A stretch of 6,958 bases of DNA from Proteobacteria bacterium UBA6729 (GTDB taxonomy: Bacteria > Pseudomonadota > Gammaproteobacteria > Porifericomitales > Porifericomitaceae). The DNA lies in assembly GCA_002454015.1 (NCBI GenBank), contig DKIB01000034.1, positions 5,662 to 12,619 on the forward strand, written 5' to 3'. The position numbers and the translations under genes are program-made. Shown piece after piece: positions 1 to 6,958 of this stretch (the first letter of the stretch is position 1; each line of letters starts with the position of its first letter). Under the pieces are notes generated by a model. The model saw nothing but the letters and a program-made list of their open reading frames with translations. It searched no databases and was not told where the DNA came from.

Positions 1-1889
1 CAGAACAGTGTTGCGCCACCATAGGTCCACAGAGACCAGTGCACCCCGCTCGGGTAGGACAGCACCCAGGGGTTGAGGGACAGCCGCAGGATGATGATCG
101 CCAATACTGCCTTCAGCAACCAATGCAGGATGTGCAGTTTGAAGTGGCAGATGGCCCAGGCCAGCGACAGCACCTGCGCGGCCAGGGCCAGGGTCAGTCC
201 GGTCTCGCGGAACGCCATGGTGACCGCCAGGGCATAGGCCAGGTGTGCACCCAGGATCGGCCAGACCACTGCCGTATCCCGCGGGCTGGTCTTGCGGAGC
301 CAGCCGATTGTCACCATGTAGCCCAGGCCCAGCAGGATGCTGGCCATGCTCCATTCCCACTGGGGCAGGAAGCTGGTGGCCAGCAGGTACATCAGTGTCA
401 GCCAGCACAGCGGCGAAAGCACGGCCAGCGCAAGCCACAGAGAACGATCCCGATCGGCTGCGCGCATGTTCCAGCAGCTACCCGCCAGATAAAGGGCGGC
501 CATGCTGCCCAGAAACCCCATCAGACCGGGCGGCGTGGTCATGATTTCCCAGTCCAGGACAAGGGTATCTGCGTTCCAGTGCAGTCCCAGACTTGCCCAG
601 GCTGCCACCTGCACCAGTAGCGCCAGCCAGGGCAGCAGCCTGTAGGGCGGTTTGTGTCGGGCAGCGACGAAGAAGAGTGCCGTCAGCAACACCCAGCCCG
701 GAACCGCTGCCATCAGGAAGGGCTCCGCCCGGATTGTGAACCCCTGCATGCCGATCAGCAGCAGCATGCCGACCAGCATGGGCCTTTCGCCAAGGCGCGG
801 GTGGCTACCCGGCTCCGGTTCCCGGATCTGCTCCGACGGCGGCGGCAGTGGCAGCAATGCGCCGGGGGCGGCGGGCTTCACGCGGCGCTGCAGGAGAAAG
901 TCCCACTTCGGCAGTGCGAGTATGCTGTAGGCCAGTATGGCAATGTACAGGCTGCGAAAGCCATCGGCCTGCGACAGGCCCAGGGAGTATGCCCACCAGA
1001 GGACCGCCCCGGTCAGTATGCTGCCCCATAACCAGGGTCGGTATATATACGCGGTCAGGATCAGGGCGGCTACGCTGATGATCAGGCTGTAGATCAGGGA
1101 GCTGATAATGTTCAGGCTGGAATCACCGATCAGGATGGGCACCAGATACCCGCCGATGATACCGATGCACGCCAGTACGGGGCCGTGCCGTACGGCGAGC
1201 CGCATGGTTGCCAGAGAGACCAGCGCCAGAAAACCAAAGGCCACCAGGGGGGGCACCAGGTGATAGAGATGCACGGCGGCCAGGGTTGCTGCGTAGAGCG
1301 TGATACTGCCACCGCCTGACAGGGCCTCAAAGACAGGGTGCCCCTGGCCGGTTCTGCGTCGCAACCATTCGGCGGCGGCATGCAGGGCGAAGCCCGTGAG
1401 CAGGGCCAGGCCGATACGCGCCGCGGGGTGCAACAGGCCCCGTTCAATGGAGTACTTCACCAGAAAGATGCCGGCCAGTGCCACACAAAGACCCCCCAGC
1501 AAGAGCATCCAGTTGGCCTGTAGCCAGGCCAGACCCGGTGCCAGCCGGGCCGCAAGTGATGGCGTGCCCGCAGGAACAGGCTCCGCTGCGACCGTCCGGT
1601 CTGCCGCGGAGAAGGGCTCCGGGGGCAGCTCGAGCCCGGGCGCGGTCTCTGCGGTGGATGCAGCGGTGTGCTGCGGTTCCAGTACCTCCAGTCGCGATTG
1701 CAGTTGGTCCACCTGTCGGGATAACCGCAGTGCCCTGAACCAGGCAAGGGTCCCCAATAATGCCCCGCCCATAATCACAAGCGAAAACAGCAACCAAACC
1801 GCAATGTCCCCTACACCCTGCAGCACCGCACCGAACAGGAGTGCGCCGATGATAAGCCCTACAACCGGCAGGTTGGATTGGCGGGTCAT
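1..1889 (-). CDS. DUF2339 family polytopic membrane protein (C-terminus cut by window edge)
   Basis: The frame is open from ATG 1889 to the left edge, giving 629 codons with no stop; the C-terminus lies outside. The protein is very hydrophobic. Two membrane segments at about residues 8-26 and 29-51 are followed by a short predicted coiled coil (53-71) and a Pro/Ala/Glu-rich linker (about 73-115). A long run of membrane helices starts near residue 125. DUF2339 hallmarks are visible: NWMLLLGGL...LAGIFLVKYSIERGLL (126-152), the LRRR stretch (176-179), SGGGSITLYA (191-200), and RLSLNPWVLSYP near the left edge. Family members are usually about 850-1000 residues, so perhaps a quarter to a third is missing. 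Function is unknown; it is presumably an inner-membrane protein. ATG 1889 is the only ATG, GTG or TTG in frame after the ispG stop, but no good Shine-Dalgarno precedes it. The 63-base gap and shared direction suggest co-transcription with ispG. Confidence 0.9.
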   Translation of the reverse strand, partial: MTRQSNLPVVGLIIGALLFGAVLQGVGDIAVWLLFSLVIMGGALLGTLAWFRALRLSRQVDQLQSRLEVLEPQHTAASTAETAPGLELPPEPFSAADRTVAAEPVPAGTPSLAARLAPGLAWLQANWMLLLGGLCVALAGIFLVKYSIERGLLHPAARIGLALLTGFALHAAAEWLRRRTGQGHPVFEALSGGGSITLYAATLAAVHLYHLVPPLVAFGFLALVSLATMRLAVRHGPVLACIGIIGGYLVPILIGDSSLNIISSLIYSLIISVAALILTAYIYRPWLWGSILTGAVLWWAYSLGLSQADGFRSLYIAILAYSILALPKWDFLLQRRVKPAAPGALLPLPPPSEQIREPEPGSHPRLGERPMLVGMLLLIGMQGFTIRAEPFLMAAVPGWVLLTALFFVAARHKPPYRLLPWLALLVQVAAWASLGLHWNADTLVLDWEIMTTPPGLMGFLGSMAALYLAGSCWNMRAADRDRSLWLALAVLSPLCWLTLMYLLATSFLPQWEWSMASILLGLGYMVTIGWLRKTSPRDTAVVWPILGAHLAYALAVTMAFRETGLTLALAAQVLSLAWAICHFKLHILHWLLKAVLAIIILRLSLNPWVLSYPSGVHWSLWTYGGATLF

Positions 1890-1952
1890 GCGCAGGTGAC
1901 AGCGATCAGACTCTGGTGCGGCGCCCCCCCCGAGGCAATGCAGGGCTTGCCC

Positions 1953-3197
1953 TCAGGGGCCACTCCCATATTTGCGCTGCACATAGTCCTCAACGATTTG
2001 CTGGAACTGATCGGCGATGTTGTCGCCGCGCAGGGTCATGGCCTTTTTGCCCTCAATGAACACCGGGGCGGCGGGGGCCTCCCCCTTGCCCGGCAGGCTG
2101 ATACCGATGTCGGCATGCTTGCTCTCCCCGGGGCCGTTGACCACGCAGCCCATGACCGCGAGTGAAAGATTCTCCGCGCCCGGATACTGCCCCCGCCATA
2201 CCGGCATGCGGCTGCGTACAAAGGCCTGGATGCGTGCCGCCAGTTCCCGGAAGAAGACACTGGTGGTGCGACCACAGCCGGGACACGCGGCGACCAGCGG
2301 GGTAAAGGCCCTGAGCCCCAGGGTCTGCAACAACTCCTGCGCCACGATCACCTCACGGGTGCGCTCCCCACCCGGTTCCGGGGTCAGGGAGATGCGCAGG
2401 GTATCACCGATGCCCTCCTGCAACAGGATCGCCAGTGCCGCCGTGGAGGCAACAATCCCCTTGGAGCCCATGCCGGCCTCGGTGAGCCCCAGGTGCAGTG
2501 CATAATCGCAGGCGGCTGCGAGCTCACGGTAAACGACGATCAGGGCCTGTACGTCACTGACCTTGCTGGACAGAATGATGCGATCCTTTGCCAGACCGAT
2601 CTCCCGGGCACGCTGCGCACTCTGCACCGCAGATTCCACCAGCGCACTGCGGAGCACCTCTGCCGCGGCACGTGGTTGCTGCCGCCGGGCGTTGTCATTC
2701 ATCTTGCGGGTCAGCAACTCCTGATCGAGGCTGCCCCAGTTCACTCCGATACGCACCGGGCGCTCGTACTCAATGGCCTTGTCGATCATCCGCACAAAGC
2801 GGTCATCCTTGTTGCGGCCGAAGCCCACATTGCCGGGGTTGATGCGATACTTGGCCAGTGCCTTGGCACATTCCGGATATTTCTCCAGCAACCGATGGCC
2901 GTTGTAATGAAAGTCCCCGATCAGCGGCACCGGGCAATCCCACTGTGCCAGCTGGTCCCGGATCCGGGGTACCTGCCGGGCCGCCGCCTCGGTATTGACC
3001 GTGACTCGCACCAACTCCGACCCCGCCTGGTACAGTGCGCGCACCTGCTGGGCGGTCGCCGCCGAGTCCTCGGTGTCGGTGTCCGTCATGGACTGGATGA
3101 CGATGGGCGCGTCCCCGCCGATGAGAACCCCGCCCACCCGAACCGCGGCCCGCTGTCGCCGTGCCGTAATCTCCGGTATGGATGGATTTACTGCCAT
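1953..3197 (-). CDS. ispG: IspG, 4-hydroxy-3-methylbut-2-en-1-yl diphosphate synthase
   Basis: This 414-residue cytosolic [4Fe-4S] enzyme reductively opens methylerythritol cyclodiphosphate to HMBPP in the MEP isoprenoid pathway. The TIM-barrel half carries [13 protein letters not shown] (about 32-44), [29 protein letters not shown] and [11 protein letters not shown]. The cluster-binding half carries CPGC (Cys305, Cys308) and GCVVNGPGE (Cys351, Glu358); these are the three cysteines and the glutamate known to ligate the cluster in the family. It is longer than the E. coli enzyme (372 residues) and resembles the approximately 420-residue form of Xanthomonas and beta-proteobacteria. The frame stays open far upstream across the divergent gene, but ATG 3197 is chosen because it gives the family N-terminus and is preceded by GGAAGAGG at 8 bases. 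The gene downstream (DUF2339) is probably co-transcribed. No hisS or other common ispG neighbour is present. Confidence 0.97.
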   Translation of the reverse strand: MAVNPSIPEITARRQRAAVRVGGVLIGGDAPIVIQSMTDTDTEDSAATAQQVRALYQAGSELVRVTVNTEAAARQVPRIRDQLAQWDCPVPLIGDFHYNGHRLLEKYPECAKALAKYRINPGNVGFGRNKDDRFVRMIDKAIEYERPVRIGVNWGSLDQELLTRKMNDNARRQQPRAAAEVLRSALVESAVQSAQRAREIGLAKDRIILSSKVSDVQALIVVYRELAAACDYALHLGLTEAGMGSKGIVASTAALAILLQEGIGDTLRISLTPEPGGERTREVIVAQELLQTLGLRAFTPLVAACPGCGRTTSVFFRELAARIQAFVRSRMPVWRGQYPGAENLSLAVMGCVVNGPGESKHADIGISLPGKGEAPAAPVFIEGKKAMTLRGDNIADQFQQIVEDYVQRKYGSGP

Positions 3198-3205
3198 TCT
3201 GTATG

Positions 3206-3213
3206 CCTCTTCC
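3206..3213 (-). promoter_or_regulatory. Ribosome binding site of ispG
   Basis: On the minus strand, GGAAGAGG lies 8 bases before ATG 3197. It decides the ispG start, because the frame is open for hundreds of codons further upstream without a family match. Confidence 0.7.
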
Positions 3214-3250
3214 GCCCTTGCTACCCGCCACCACCCGGAGCCCGAACCAC

Positions 3251-3290
3251 AGCATGATATACTAAACCGCAAGATCAAGTTGGCACTGAC
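3251..3290. promoter_or_regulatory. AT-rich patch in divergent intergenic region, candidate promoters
   Basis: The 138 bases between the divergent starts of ispG (3197) and the gene at 3336 contain one conspicuously AT-rich patch. On the plus strand TATACT (3258-3263) fits a -10 box and would give a leader of about 65 bases. On the minus strand TATCAT (3259-3254) overlaps it. Neither has a convincing -35 element at 16-18 bases, so this is a location guess, not a mapped promoter. Confidence 0.25.
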
Positions 3291-3320
3291 CGTGCAAGCG
3301 GCCCGTGTGACCGGATTTAC

Positions 3321-3328
3321 GGGAAGGG
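3321..3328 (+). promoter_or_regulatory. Ribosome binding site of the gene at 3336
   Basis: GGGAAGGG ends 7 bases before ATG 3336. The site supports that start over the second ATG two codons later, and supports this gene being real rather than the long antisense open frame. Confidence 0.65.
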
Positions 3329-3335
3329 CATAATC

Positions 3336-4016
3336 ATGGCAATGAAACTGACTCAGCCGCGCAAGGTGCTGCAAATCCTGAGCGGTGCTATCGGCCTGTA
3401 CAACGATTCCGGCTCTTGGACCCGCTATGCGTTGGCCCGTAACAAGGCGGGGCGGCCGGTCTCCTGCACTGGCCCGGAGGCAAAGCTGTTCTGCCTGTCC
3501 GGAGCCCTGCATCGGACCTGTGTAGATCGGGGCATCGCCGCAAAGGCCGCCCTGGAGGCGGATACCCTGATGAATCAGGTCTGCATCGGCACCTACAAGC
3601 AGATGATCAGCAAGCACGGCGCGGAAGGGGATCTGTGGGAATTCCACCTGTTTCCGCTTTCCTACACCAACGACTCGTTGCTGTACAGCCACAAGAATGC
3701 GCGGGAACTGCTGCAGAAGGTGCATGACCTGCTGGAGAAGCGGGTGGCCCTGCAGCGGACTCCAGCCGCTGCTGCCGCTGCCGCTGCCGCGACGCCGCCC
3801 CCGGCAGCGCCGCCCCCCGCCGGGCAGGAGAGCCCCGCCACAGCCGATGACAAGGTCGTCAGCGCAGGCCTCGCTGTGGAGATCGTTCAGGACCCGGTGC
3901 AGCACGACCCCTCCCGGCAGCAAGCAGAAGCCGATGCCACTCCCGCGTCGCTCGCCCTGCCGAAGGTCGACCTGCCAGGCATTGAGATCGACATGGATCT
4001 GGACGACCCGAGCTGA
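3336..4016 (+). CDS. Hypothetical protein: DUF6197-like domain, Ala/Pro linker, acidic tail
   Basis: A complete 226-residue, soluble-looking protein with no signal peptide or membrane segment. The N-terminal part (about 8-138) has Trp28-Thr29 ([15 protein letters not shown]), the motif FCLSGAL at 52-58 and YTND at 110-113, followed by a helix (118-138). This order (Trp, then FC-L-GAL, then ND, then a closing helix) resembles the DUF6197 family as I recall it, a family of unknown function; the assignment is tentative. Residues 144-163 are nine alanines followed by Pro/Ala-rich sequence, evidently a flexible linker. A charged region follows, ending in the acidic, hydrophobic-alternating tail [19 protein letters not shown] (208-226), which could be a binding peptide. 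The ATPase gene starts 81 bases downstream on the same strand, so it may belong to the same transcription unit. The start is supported by GGGAAGGG. No biochemical role can be read from the sequence. Confidence 0.82.
   Translation: MAMKLTQPRKVLQILSGAIGLYNDSGSWTRYALARNKAGRPVSCTGPEAKLFCLSGALHRTCVDRGIAAKAALEADTLMNQVCIGTYKQMISKHGAEGDLWEFHLFPLSYTNDSLLYSHKNARELLQKVHDLLEKRVALQRTPAAAAAAAAATPPPAAPPPAGQESPATADDKVVSAGLAVEIVQDPVQHDPSRQQAEADATPASLALPKVDLPGIEIDMDLDDPS
3765..3791 (+). repeat. GCN codon repeat encoding nine alanines
   Basis: Nine consecutive alanine codons, almost entirely alternating GCT and GCC, form an imperfect trinucleotide/hexanucleotide repeat within the gene at 3336. It encodes the start of the Ala/Pro linker (residues 144-152) and could vary in length by slippage without shifting the frame. 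Confidence 0.8.
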
Positions 4017-4097
4017 GGCCCGCGGCAATCCCGGACGGATTGAAGGTTCCTGCGGACTCATGAAGCGGTTGTGCAGTGTCCCGCAGGCAGCCCCCCC

Positions 4098-5312
4098 ATG
4101 AATGAGTCTGCGTCGCCACGGGTGACATCACTGCGGGTCAGGAACTACCGGGTGCTCCGCGATATCACGTTTCGGAACATGACCCCGTTGACGGTGTTGC
4201 TGGGGCCCAATGGCAGCGGGAAATCCACGGTCTTTGATGTGTTTGCATTCCTGTCGGAGTGTTTCTCCGATGGCATACGCAAGGCTTGGGACCGGCGTGG
4301 CCGGTTTCGGGAGCTGCGCAGCCGTGACCGCGCAGGACCGCTGGTAATTACATTGCAGTATCGCGAGCGTGTGCAGCTGCAGAAGCGGCGGAAGTCACCG
4401 CTTATCACCTATCATCTGGAGATCGACGAGGAGGACGGAAGACCCGTGGTGTGCCGTGAGTTCCTGCAATGGCCTCGCAGCGGCACATCGGGCAGATCGT
4501 TCAGGTTTCTGAACTACGCGCGAGGCAAAGGCGAGGTGATCACGGGTGAGATGCCCGAAATCGATGACCGGCGAGTGCCTCGCAACCTTTCCGGGCCGGA
4601 TGTACTGGCTGTCAGCACAATGGGCGAGCTGGCGGAGAATCCGCGCGTGATTGCATTGCGGGATTTTATCTCCAGCTGGCATCTGTCCTGCCTTTCCACC
4701 GATGCCACACGCAGTAATCCCGAGGTGGGTGCCGAAGAGCGGCTGTCATCCACGGGAGACAATCTCCCCAATGTGATCCAATATCTGCATGATCGGCATC
4801 CCGAACAGCTGGATAAAATATTCGCTATACTGCGCGAGCGCATTCCACGGATTGAGAAGATTGAGGCTGATGTTATGGCTGACAGCCGCTTGCTACTGCG
4901 CATCAAAGACGCGCCGTTCTCGACTCCGGTGCTGTCTCGCTTTGCCTCTGACGGCACACTTAAACTACTCGCCTGGCTGACCCTGCTGCATGATCCTGCT
5001 CCGCCCAAACTGATCGGCATTGAGGAGCCAGAGAACTTTTTGCACCCCCGGCTGCTGACAGATCTGGCCGAGGAGTGTCGGCAGGCTGCTGACCGGGCGC
5101 AGATCATCACGACCACCCACTCGCCGTTTTTTATCAACCCCCTGGATCCCAATGAAGTGTGGGTTCTTTGGCGTGATAAGGATGGTTATACGAAGGTGCA
5201 TCGCTGTGCACAGATGGATGGGGTATCCGCGCTCCTGGACAATGGTGCCCAGCTCGGTGACCTGTGGATGGAGGGATACTTCCCCGTGGGCGATCCACTG
5301 ACCACACAATAA
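4098..5312 (+). CDS. ABC/AAA15-AAA21-type ATPase (COG4637-like), putative defence ATPase
   Basis: A complete 404-residue protein with all the motifs of a stand-alone ABC-class ATPase of the OLD/RecF-like group. The first strand [15 protein letters not shown] (11-25) is typical. The Walker A motif is GPNGSGKST (36-44). An ABC-signature-like SDGTLK lies at 284-289. The Walker B motif is [13 protein letters not shown] (305-317), with Glu309 in the usual Asp position and Glu310 as the likely catalytic base. The switch histidine is in TTTHSP (His341). There is no long coiled-coil hinge and no C-terminal Toprim domain, so it is not a complete OLD nuclease. The nuclease-like partner is the next gene, 4 bases downstream. 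Such ATPases act as sensors or drivers in two-gene systems such as PARIS AriA and AbiLi; that role is inferred here. ATG 4098 gives the natural N-terminus, but its Shine-Dalgarno is weak (AGG at 4085-4087, followed by a C7 run). GTG 4071 in frame would add nine residues. Confidence 0.93.
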   Translation: MNESASPRVTSLRVRNYRVLRDITFRNMTPLTVLLGPNGSGKSTVFDVFAFLSECFSDGIRKAWDRRGRFRELRSRDRAGPLVITLQYRERVQLQKRRKSPLITYHLEIDEEDGRPVVCREFLQWPRSGTSGRSFRFLNYARGKGEVITGEMPEIDDRRVPRNLSGPDVLAVSTMGELAENPRVIALRDFISSWHLSCLSTDATRSNPEVGAEERLSSTGDNLPNVIQYLHDRHPEQLDKIFAILRERIPRIEKIEADVMADSRLLLRIKDAPFSTPVLSRFASDGTLKLLAWLTLLHDPAPPKLIGIEEPENFLHPRLLTDLAEECRQAADRAQIITTTHSPFFINPLDPNEVWVLWRDKDGYTKVHRCAQMDGVSALLDNGAQLGDLWMEGYFPVGDPLTTQ

Positions 5313-5316
5313 TGCG

Positions 5317-5940
5317 GTGCGCGCGCGCCGTCTGGATTTTTTGGTTGAAGAGCCTTCAATGGAGGCGTTCCTTACCGCGTATTTGCGGCAGCTCGTGCCT
5401 GCGGATTGCAAGCCCGTTATCCATGTACATCAGAGGAAACCGCATCTGTTACGGAAGTTGGAAGACCGTCTGCGGGGGTATAAGCATCTGCTGACCGAAG
5501 ATCAGCGCGTTGTAGTGGTGGTGGATCTGGACAAGGATGATTGCCAGAACCTCAAGGGGCGCATGGAAACCGCGGCAAGGAAATCAGGGCTGCTGACGCG
5601 CACGGCAGCTCAGGGCAGGCCCTGGCAAGTGGGTAACCGTATTGTAATTGAGGAGCTGGAGGCGTGGTACTTTGGTGATGGGCAGGCGGTGCGTAAAGCC
5701 TGCCCGCGTGTGCCGGAGCATCTTCCGCGCCGGGCGAAATACCGGGATCCTGATGCAATTCGGGGCGGCACCTGGGAGGCGCTGGAGCGACAGCGCAAGC
5801 AGGCTGGCTACTGCTCCGGCACCGGTCGGTTGAGCAAGCTTCAAATAGCCAGAGACATCGCAGGGCATATAGCCCCGCACCGTAACCGTTCGCGAAGTTT
5901 TGCAGCGTTCCATGATGCCATTATTGAAGCCACTACGTAA
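5317..5940 (+). CDS. DUF4276 family, Toprim-like protein paired with the ATPase
   Basis: A complete 207-residue protein. DUF4276 hallmarks appear in order: an N-terminal LVEEPSMEAFL (9-19, family form close to VEGPTE), VVVVDLDKDDC (66-76, acidic Asp70, Asp72, Asp74, Asp75), IEELEAWYFGD (111-121), and a C-terminal KLQIARDIAGHI...SFAAFHDAI. The Glu near the N-terminus and the DxD after a hydrophobic strand fit a Toprim fold, as in OLD-type nucleases and AriB-like effectors, so it may be a metal-dependent nuclease; activity is inferred. GTG 5317 is the only usable start, because an in-frame TGA lies at 5299-5301. It has no clear Shine-Dalgarno and begins 4 bases after the ATPase stop, implying translational coupling. 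The ATG at 5312-5314 that overlaps the ATPase stop is in another frame. Notable departures are Glu12 in place of the usual Gly and Met15 in place of Glu. Family confidence is high; biological role is moderate. Confidence 0.9.
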   Translation: MRARRLDFLVEEPSMEAFLTAYLRQLVPADCKPVIHVHQRKPHLLRKLEDRLRGYKHLLTEDQRVVVVVDLDKDDCQNLKGRMETAARKSGLLTRTAAQGRPWQVGNRIVIEELEAWYFGDGQAVRKACPRVPEHLPRRAKYRDPDAIRGGTWEALERQRKQAGYCSGTGRLSKLQIARDIAGHIAPHRNRSRSFAAFHDAIIEATT

Positions 5941-5967
5941 GCCGTCAGCAGATCCGGGGTGCGGGTT

Positions 5968-5971
5968 GAGG
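5968..5971 (+). promoter_or_regulatory. Ribosome binding site of the antiporter gene
   Basis: GAGG lies 5 bases before ATG 5977. It favours this ATG over the in-frame GTG at 5959, which has no such site. Confidence 0.55.
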
Positions 5972-5976
5972 CGCAC

Positions 5977-6958
5977 ATGACAGGGAGTCTGCTGCCCAGT
6001 CTGGCGGGGATAGGCCTGACCATCATCGCCTGTCAGTGGCTGGCATGGAAGCTGCGGCTGCCGGCCATCCTGTTTCTGTTGTCGTGTGGTCTGCTGCTGG
6101 GGCCGATTACCGGCCTGCTGGAGCCGGATGCCCTGTTCGGTGTCCTGTTGTTTCCGCTGGTTTCAATCGCCGTGGCGATCATTCTCTTTGAAGGCAGTCT
6201 GACCCTGCGCTTCAGTGACATCCGCGGCTTGGGGCAAGTGGTGCGCAACCTGGTAACCGTGGGGGCTGTCGCCACCTGGTGGCTGATGGCGCTGGCTGCC
6301 ATGGCGTTGTTTGATCTGCAGCTGGATTTTGCCCTGCTGTTCGGTGCCATCATGGTGGTGACCGGGCCTACGGTGATCATCCCGATCCTGCGCACGGTCC
6401 GACCGACTCGCAACATTGCCGGGATTCTGCGCTGGGAGGGCATCGTCATCGATCCCATCGGTGCCCTGCTGGCGGTGGTGGTGTTTGATTTTATGATTGC
6501 CCGGCAGAGTGTGCCGGGTTCTGCCCTGCTGGCCTTCGGTGGCATTCTGGCTACAGGTATACTGCTGGGGTTTGGCACCGGTTATCTCACCGGAAGACTG
6601 TTGCGCAGGTCACAGCTGCCCGAGCATCTGCAAAGCCCGTTTGTACTCATGGTGGTCATCGCTGTGTTTGCCCTGTCGGATCGTATGGAACCGGAGTCCG
6701 GGCTGCTGGCGGTCACCGTGATGGGGATGACGCTGGCCAATATGTCAGGCGTACATCTGGAAGAGATCCGACACTTCAAGGAGAACCTCAGCCTGCTGCT
6801 GTTGTCCGCCCTGTTTATCGTGCTCGCAGCGCGCATCGATCCGGTGGTATTCCAGGCGTTGGACTGGTGGGCACTGGTGTTGCTGACTGTTGCCGTATTC
6901 CCGGTGCGTGCCATAGTGACCCTGATTTGCACCTGGGGCTCCGGGCTGACGGCGGGGG
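5977..6958 (+). CDS. CPA1-type sodium/cation:proton antiporter, N-terminal part (cut by window edge)
   Basis: The frame is open from ATG 5977 to the right edge (327 codons, no stop). The protein is a run of membrane helices matching the Na_H_Exchanger fold: LRLPAILFLLSCGLLLGPITG near the N-terminus, ILFEGSLTL (Glu72), VVTGPTVIIPILRTVRP (about 127-143) and RWEGIVIDPIGALLAV (152-168). Asp159 sits where the ion-binding Asp of the CPA family is expected. The residue before it is Ile, not the Asn of the common ND pair; I recall this as usual for this large proteobacterial subgroup. Family members are about 600 residues and often carry a C-terminal TrkA-N nucleotide-binding domain, which would lie outside the window. 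It should exchange Na+ or K+ for protons across the inner membrane. It follows the DUF4276 gene by 36 bases without a visible terminator, but looks like a housekeeping gene unrelated to that cassette. Confidence 0.93.
   Translation, partial: MTGSLLPSLAGIGLTIIACQWLAWKLRLPAILFLLSCGLLLGPITGLLEPDALFGVLLFPLVSIAVAIILFEGSLTLRFSDIRGLGQVVRNLVTVGAVATWWLMALAAMALFDLQLDFALLFGAIMVVTGPTVIIPILRTVRPTRNIAGILRWEGIVIDPIGALLAVVVFDFMIARQSVPGSALLAFGGILATGILLGFGTGYLTGRLLRRSQLPEHLQSPFVLMVVIAVFALSDRMEPESGLLAVTVMGMTLANMSGVHLEEIRHFKENLSLLLLSALFIVLAARIDPVVFQALDWWALVLLTVAVFPVRAIVTLICTWGSGLTAG

Noticed and set aside
39..1899. Several plus-strand open frames of 60-200 codons across the left third.
   Set aside because: They are low-complexity (Gln/His/Arg/Pro/Ser-rich) translations antisense to the uninterrupted DUF2339 membrane-protein frame.
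1890..1952. Possible terminator between ispG and the DUF2339 gene (GGGCAAGCCC hairpin, run of eight G on the minus strand).
   Set aside because: The stem is only 3-4 bases and no U-tract follows; the G run is not a terminator signal.
3198..4061. The minus-strand frame of ispG stays open far upstream, which would give a 702-residue protein.
   Set aside because: The extra residues match no IspG N-terminus, lie antisense to a gene with a good Shine-Dalgarno and a recognisable domain, and ATG 3197 has its own strong binding site. Long antisense frames are common in GC-rich DNA.
4017..4097. Possible terminator or promoter between the gene at 3336 and the ATPase.
   Set aside because: No stable inverted repeat with a T-run and no credible -35/-10 pair could be found by eye.
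5006..5040. Apparent loss of the Walker B aspartate in the ATPase (IEEPE instead of DEPE).
   Set aside because: Glu at this position is, to my knowledge, frequent in COG4637/AAA21-type ATPases and the catalytic Glu310 is present, so it does not suggest inactivity.
6033..6932. Minus-strand open frames across the antiporter.
   Set aside because: Ser/Arg/Thr/Met-rich translations antisense to a clear antiporter frame; no family resemblance.

Overview
The window looks like chromosome from a GC-rich (roughly 60% by eye) proteobacterium, most likely a gammaproteobacterium. Two things point there. It encodes a full-length IspG of the longer (about 415 residue) bacterial type, and its cation:proton antiporter closely resembles the large pseudomonad/sulfur-oxidiser type. 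The genus cannot be fixed from the sequence.

Left part, minus strand (1-3197): two housekeeping-type genes read leftward. The first is ispG (1953-3197), the penultimate enzyme of the MEP isoprenoid pathway. After a 63-base gap comes a very hydrophobic DUF2339-family membrane protein (1-1889), whose C-terminus runs off the left edge. The large overlapping plus-strand open frames here are shadows.

Middle (3198-3335): a 138-base divergent intergenic region with a small AT-rich patch. It should carry promoters for ispG and for the rightward genes.

Right part, plus strand (3336-6958): four co-directional genes with gaps of 81, 4 and 36 bases, possibly one transcription unit. They are (a) a 226-residue protein with a DUF6197-like N-terminal domain, an Ala/Pro linker and an acidic tail; (b) a 404-residue ABC/AAA15-AAA21-type ATPase; (c) a 207-residue DUF4276 (Toprim-like) protein with a GTG start 4 bases after the ATPase stop; (d) the N-terminal 327 residues of a CPA1-type sodium/cation:proton antiporter, cut by the right edge.

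The most interesting element is the tightly coupled ATPase-DUF4276 pair (4098-5940), possibly together with the gene before it. An ABC-type ATPase next to a small Toprim-like protein is the same design as the anti-phage systems PARIS (AriA/AriB) and AbiL (AbiLi/AbiLii). That makes this a candidate conflict or defence module sitting between core genes. The role is inferred from architecture; nothing in the window proves it. No RNA genes, insertion sequences, CRISPR arrays or convincing terminators were seen.
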